Shown: positions 62,216 through 64,000 of the stretch, in pieces
Position numbering within the stretch: position 1 is the stretch's first letter
Layout of the letters: every line of letters starts with the position of its first letter
Assembly: GCA_030267965.1 (NCBI GenBank)
Contig: BRYA01000341.1
Coordinates: 4,338 to 68,337, forward strand
Reading direction: 5' to 3'
Origin: Triparma columacea
Taxonomy: Eukaryota > Sar > Bolidophyceae > Parmales > Triparmaceae
Length of the DNA: 64,000 nucleotides
Position numbers and translations under genes: made by a program
Notes under the pieces: model-generated
The model's database searches: none
Told to the model about the DNA's origin: nothing
Seen by the model: only the letters and a program-made list of their open reading frames with translations

Positions 62216-63780
62216 ATGAATATTCCACAGATACCAGAGTGGACCATTGTCCTCGTCTCGTTAGCTACCTTGGGATGTTCCCTGGCTGGAGTTGTTGGAC
62301 CTTACGCAGGGATTCGATACGTAAGTGGATAGTTTGATGACATTTTCTGAATGTTCGTCGATTTAATTGACTTACAATCTATGGGATTTTATCGACTTGG
62401 ACGTTCATTTTAGAAGCTTTTGATAGTGTATATTGTGTGTTATGTGTGATAGTTTCACTTAAGACGACTCAAAATGTCACCATTGAACAAATTCGGCGAG
62501 AAATTGGCCCTCAAGCAAAGCCTTATTCTCGTCGGCTTCTAAATCTCTTTCTTTTGCTGTTTTAACACCAAATTCTATACACACACGTCGATACACACCT
62601 TCTCACTTCCGTGTCAATATCCTCTCCTCTTATCGCAGGATACTGATGAACTAGGCGCCCAACCAGTCTACGCATGGTGGACTCTCTGGGCTCAGAACCC
62701 AATCAAAGGAATGTGCCAGGGGATGACACAGCCTGGCCAGGGTTTTTACTCCGATTGCTCTCAGACCGACACCAACGTCGTCCAGGCGTTCTCTATCATA
62801 GCCTGCGGCCTCCTCTTCATCAACGCCCTGCTCCTCGTTGGGACCTTCATCAAGAAGATCCCCAGGGGACCCTCCTCGATGGTGCTTTCACTTCTAGCAG
62901 GGTGCTCGGCCGTTATCGTCTCCGCCATATTCTGGTTTAAGATGAACCCGTTCGTGTACGCCAATTCAGAAACGCCGTGCACGAATATCGCTGCTCTCCT
63001 CGCCGCTGCGGGTTTCACCGTTACGGAATGCACCGAATACATTCGCTACGGGCTCTGGTTCGAAGTCGCCACCTTCGTTCTTGCATTCTTCCTCTTCTGC
63101 CTTCATTTCTTGCACTCCGGGCTTTTTTACTGCATCTTCTGTTGCTGCGCTAAGAAGCCGGAAGAGGAGAAGGAAGAACCAGAAGTCCCTTCGAACCGCC
63201 TCCTCATTGGAACGAAGTTGAAGAGTGTCTGGTTCATGTGCACCGTCTTTGCTTGTTTCTCAGACTACGTTAGGCTGTACACCGACCAACCTGGCACGAG
63301 CAGTGACTACAGCCTGTGGACGACCGGGCCGCTCTGCAAGGAGCAGGTGAGCGAGGAGCGAAGCGACGAGCGAAAAGCTTTGGAGTTCGGACGGAAGTGA
63401 GCGAGGAGCGAAGCGACGAGCGAAAAGCTTCGGAGTTTAGACGGAAGTTCCACGGTATTCTCGTCCCCATTCCTCACCCTTTTGTGATTAACGCACTAAC
63501 GCACGCACGCACATCACTCTTTACCTCGCACCACGACCCACTAAGCTTCCCAACAATTTTGCCCAAGCTGCGGTCGTTCCTATTAACTTTGGAGACTGCA
63601 CTTTAACTGTTCTTTCTTTCATCGCGGCCATGTCTGTTATGGCCATGTGCTTTGCAGGCCTATCGTTCATCTGCATCTTGCCTTCTCTCAGCTACCCTAG
63701 GACATTCAAAAGGTTCGGTCTATGTTTCACCGGAATCTCCACCGTTTGTTCGGTGGTGCTCGCAGCAGTTTGGACGACGG
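62216..63780 (+). CDS. Multi-pass membrane protein, 3' end beyond the window
   Basis: Three exons are supported: 62216-62320, 62639-63346 and 63546-63780, joined in phase 0 at both introns. The last ends at a GTGAGA donor in phase 1, so the gene continues past the window. The 349 aa seen hold about six hydrophobic segments (WTIVLVSLATLGCSLAGVVG, FSIIACGLLFINALLLVGTF, MVLSLLAGCSAVIVSAIFWF, FEVATFVLAFFLFCLHFL, IAAMSVMAMCFAGLSFICIL and ISTVCSVVLAAVW). A cysteine cluster (YCIFCCCAKKPEEEKEEP) sits after the fourth. The topology recalls claudin- or tetraspan-type proteins but no family signature is present. The second intron begins inside a 50-bp tandem duplication. Confidence 0.7.
63347..63446 (+). 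repeat. 50-bp tandem duplication at a splice donor
   Basis: Two adjacent 50-bp copies (63347-63396 and 63397-63446), each starting gtgagcgaggagcgaagcga and ending gacggaa, differ at about three bases. The first base of copy 1 is the first base of intron 2 of the membrane-protein gene, so the donor is duplicated, and the second copy has a donor-like gtgagc after gacggaa. Confidence 0.88.
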
Positions 63781-64000
63781 GTGAGATTTTGGTTTGGAGG
63801 AGGAGCGAAGCGACGAACTTCGGGGGGGCGGGGCGAGAATGAGAAGTGATTGCAAGAATGTGTCGTGATGTGTGGTGACGTTGTGCCTTTCTTGAGTCGG
63901 AGAAGGAGGAGCGATGGCGAACAGTTGCCCTTGACGTCGTCGTCAACACTTTCTAAGCCATTGTCACTCTCTCACCTTTTCCTATCCTCGCATATTTGCA

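Noticed and set aside
1..64000. CRISPR arrays, bacterial operons, rRNA or tRNA genes
   Set aside because: The spliced genes and protein set are eukaryotic nuclear. The repeats seen have no spacer structure, and no tRNA cloverleaf or rRNA sequence was recognised by eye.

Overview
This window is nuclear DNA from a eukaryotic, photosynthetic, flagellate-type microbe. Genes on both strands are broken by short introns (about 50-370 bp) that mostly begin GTGAG and end CAG. Intergenic gaps are often under 300 bp. The proteins are those of a eukaryotic cell: RNA polymerase subunit RPB8, DNA topoisomerase II, exportin-4, a dynamin, AP-4 beta and farnesyltransferase beta. A plastid is implied by a PAP/fibrillin protein and by a thioredoxin with a signal-plus-transit-like leader; a motile cilium is implied by CCDC40. 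A stramenopile (heterokont) microalga is the best guess, and a bolidophyte/parmalean is possible, but no taxonomic marker fixes this.

Layout. 1-1.46 kb: repeats with a 24-bp minisatellite and a small N gap. 1.9-8.0 kb: a small membrane protein, an inverted-repeat element, a cysteine-rich multi-pass receptor-like protein and a SEP/UBX protein, all on the minus strand. 8.5-15.7 kb: CCDC40, a plastid-type thioredoxin divergent from ETF-beta, a small tetraspan COPI-associated-like protein and a FUN14 protein. 15.9-21.6 kb: a PH-like protein divergent from a sedolisin protease, FTase beta and a small helical protein. 21.7-27.7 kb: a very large ABCG half-transporter divergent from a PQQGMMM-repeat membrane protein. 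27.9-28.3 kb: a strikingly AT-rich island (20% GC by hand count over 300 bases). 28.4-36.1 kb: peroxisomal acyl-CoA oxidase divergent from exportin-4, then a mitochondrial-carrier-like protein. 37.0-46.4 kb: a cysteine-less ferredoxin-like protein, an alpha/beta hydrolase, a DHFC-type palmitoyltransferase relative, an acyltransferase-3 whose 3' end is tandemly copied five times, RidA, RPB8 and fibrillin. 46.6-64 kb: topoisomerase II, dynamin, a MYND protein, a nine-unit zinc-finger array, AP-4 beta and a multi-pass membrane protein cut off by the window edge.

The genes are mostly unrelated housekeeping or trafficking genes and not a pathway cluster. A loose theme is membrane traffic and lipid handling (AP-4 beta, dynamin, COPI-associated-like, FUN14, ABCG, acyl-CoA oxidase, FTase beta). 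Several gene pairs are head-to-head with under 200 bp between start codons, so they probably share promoters. Exon joins below were checked by reading frame: in every multi-exon gene reported as complete, the joined exon lengths are divisible by three.
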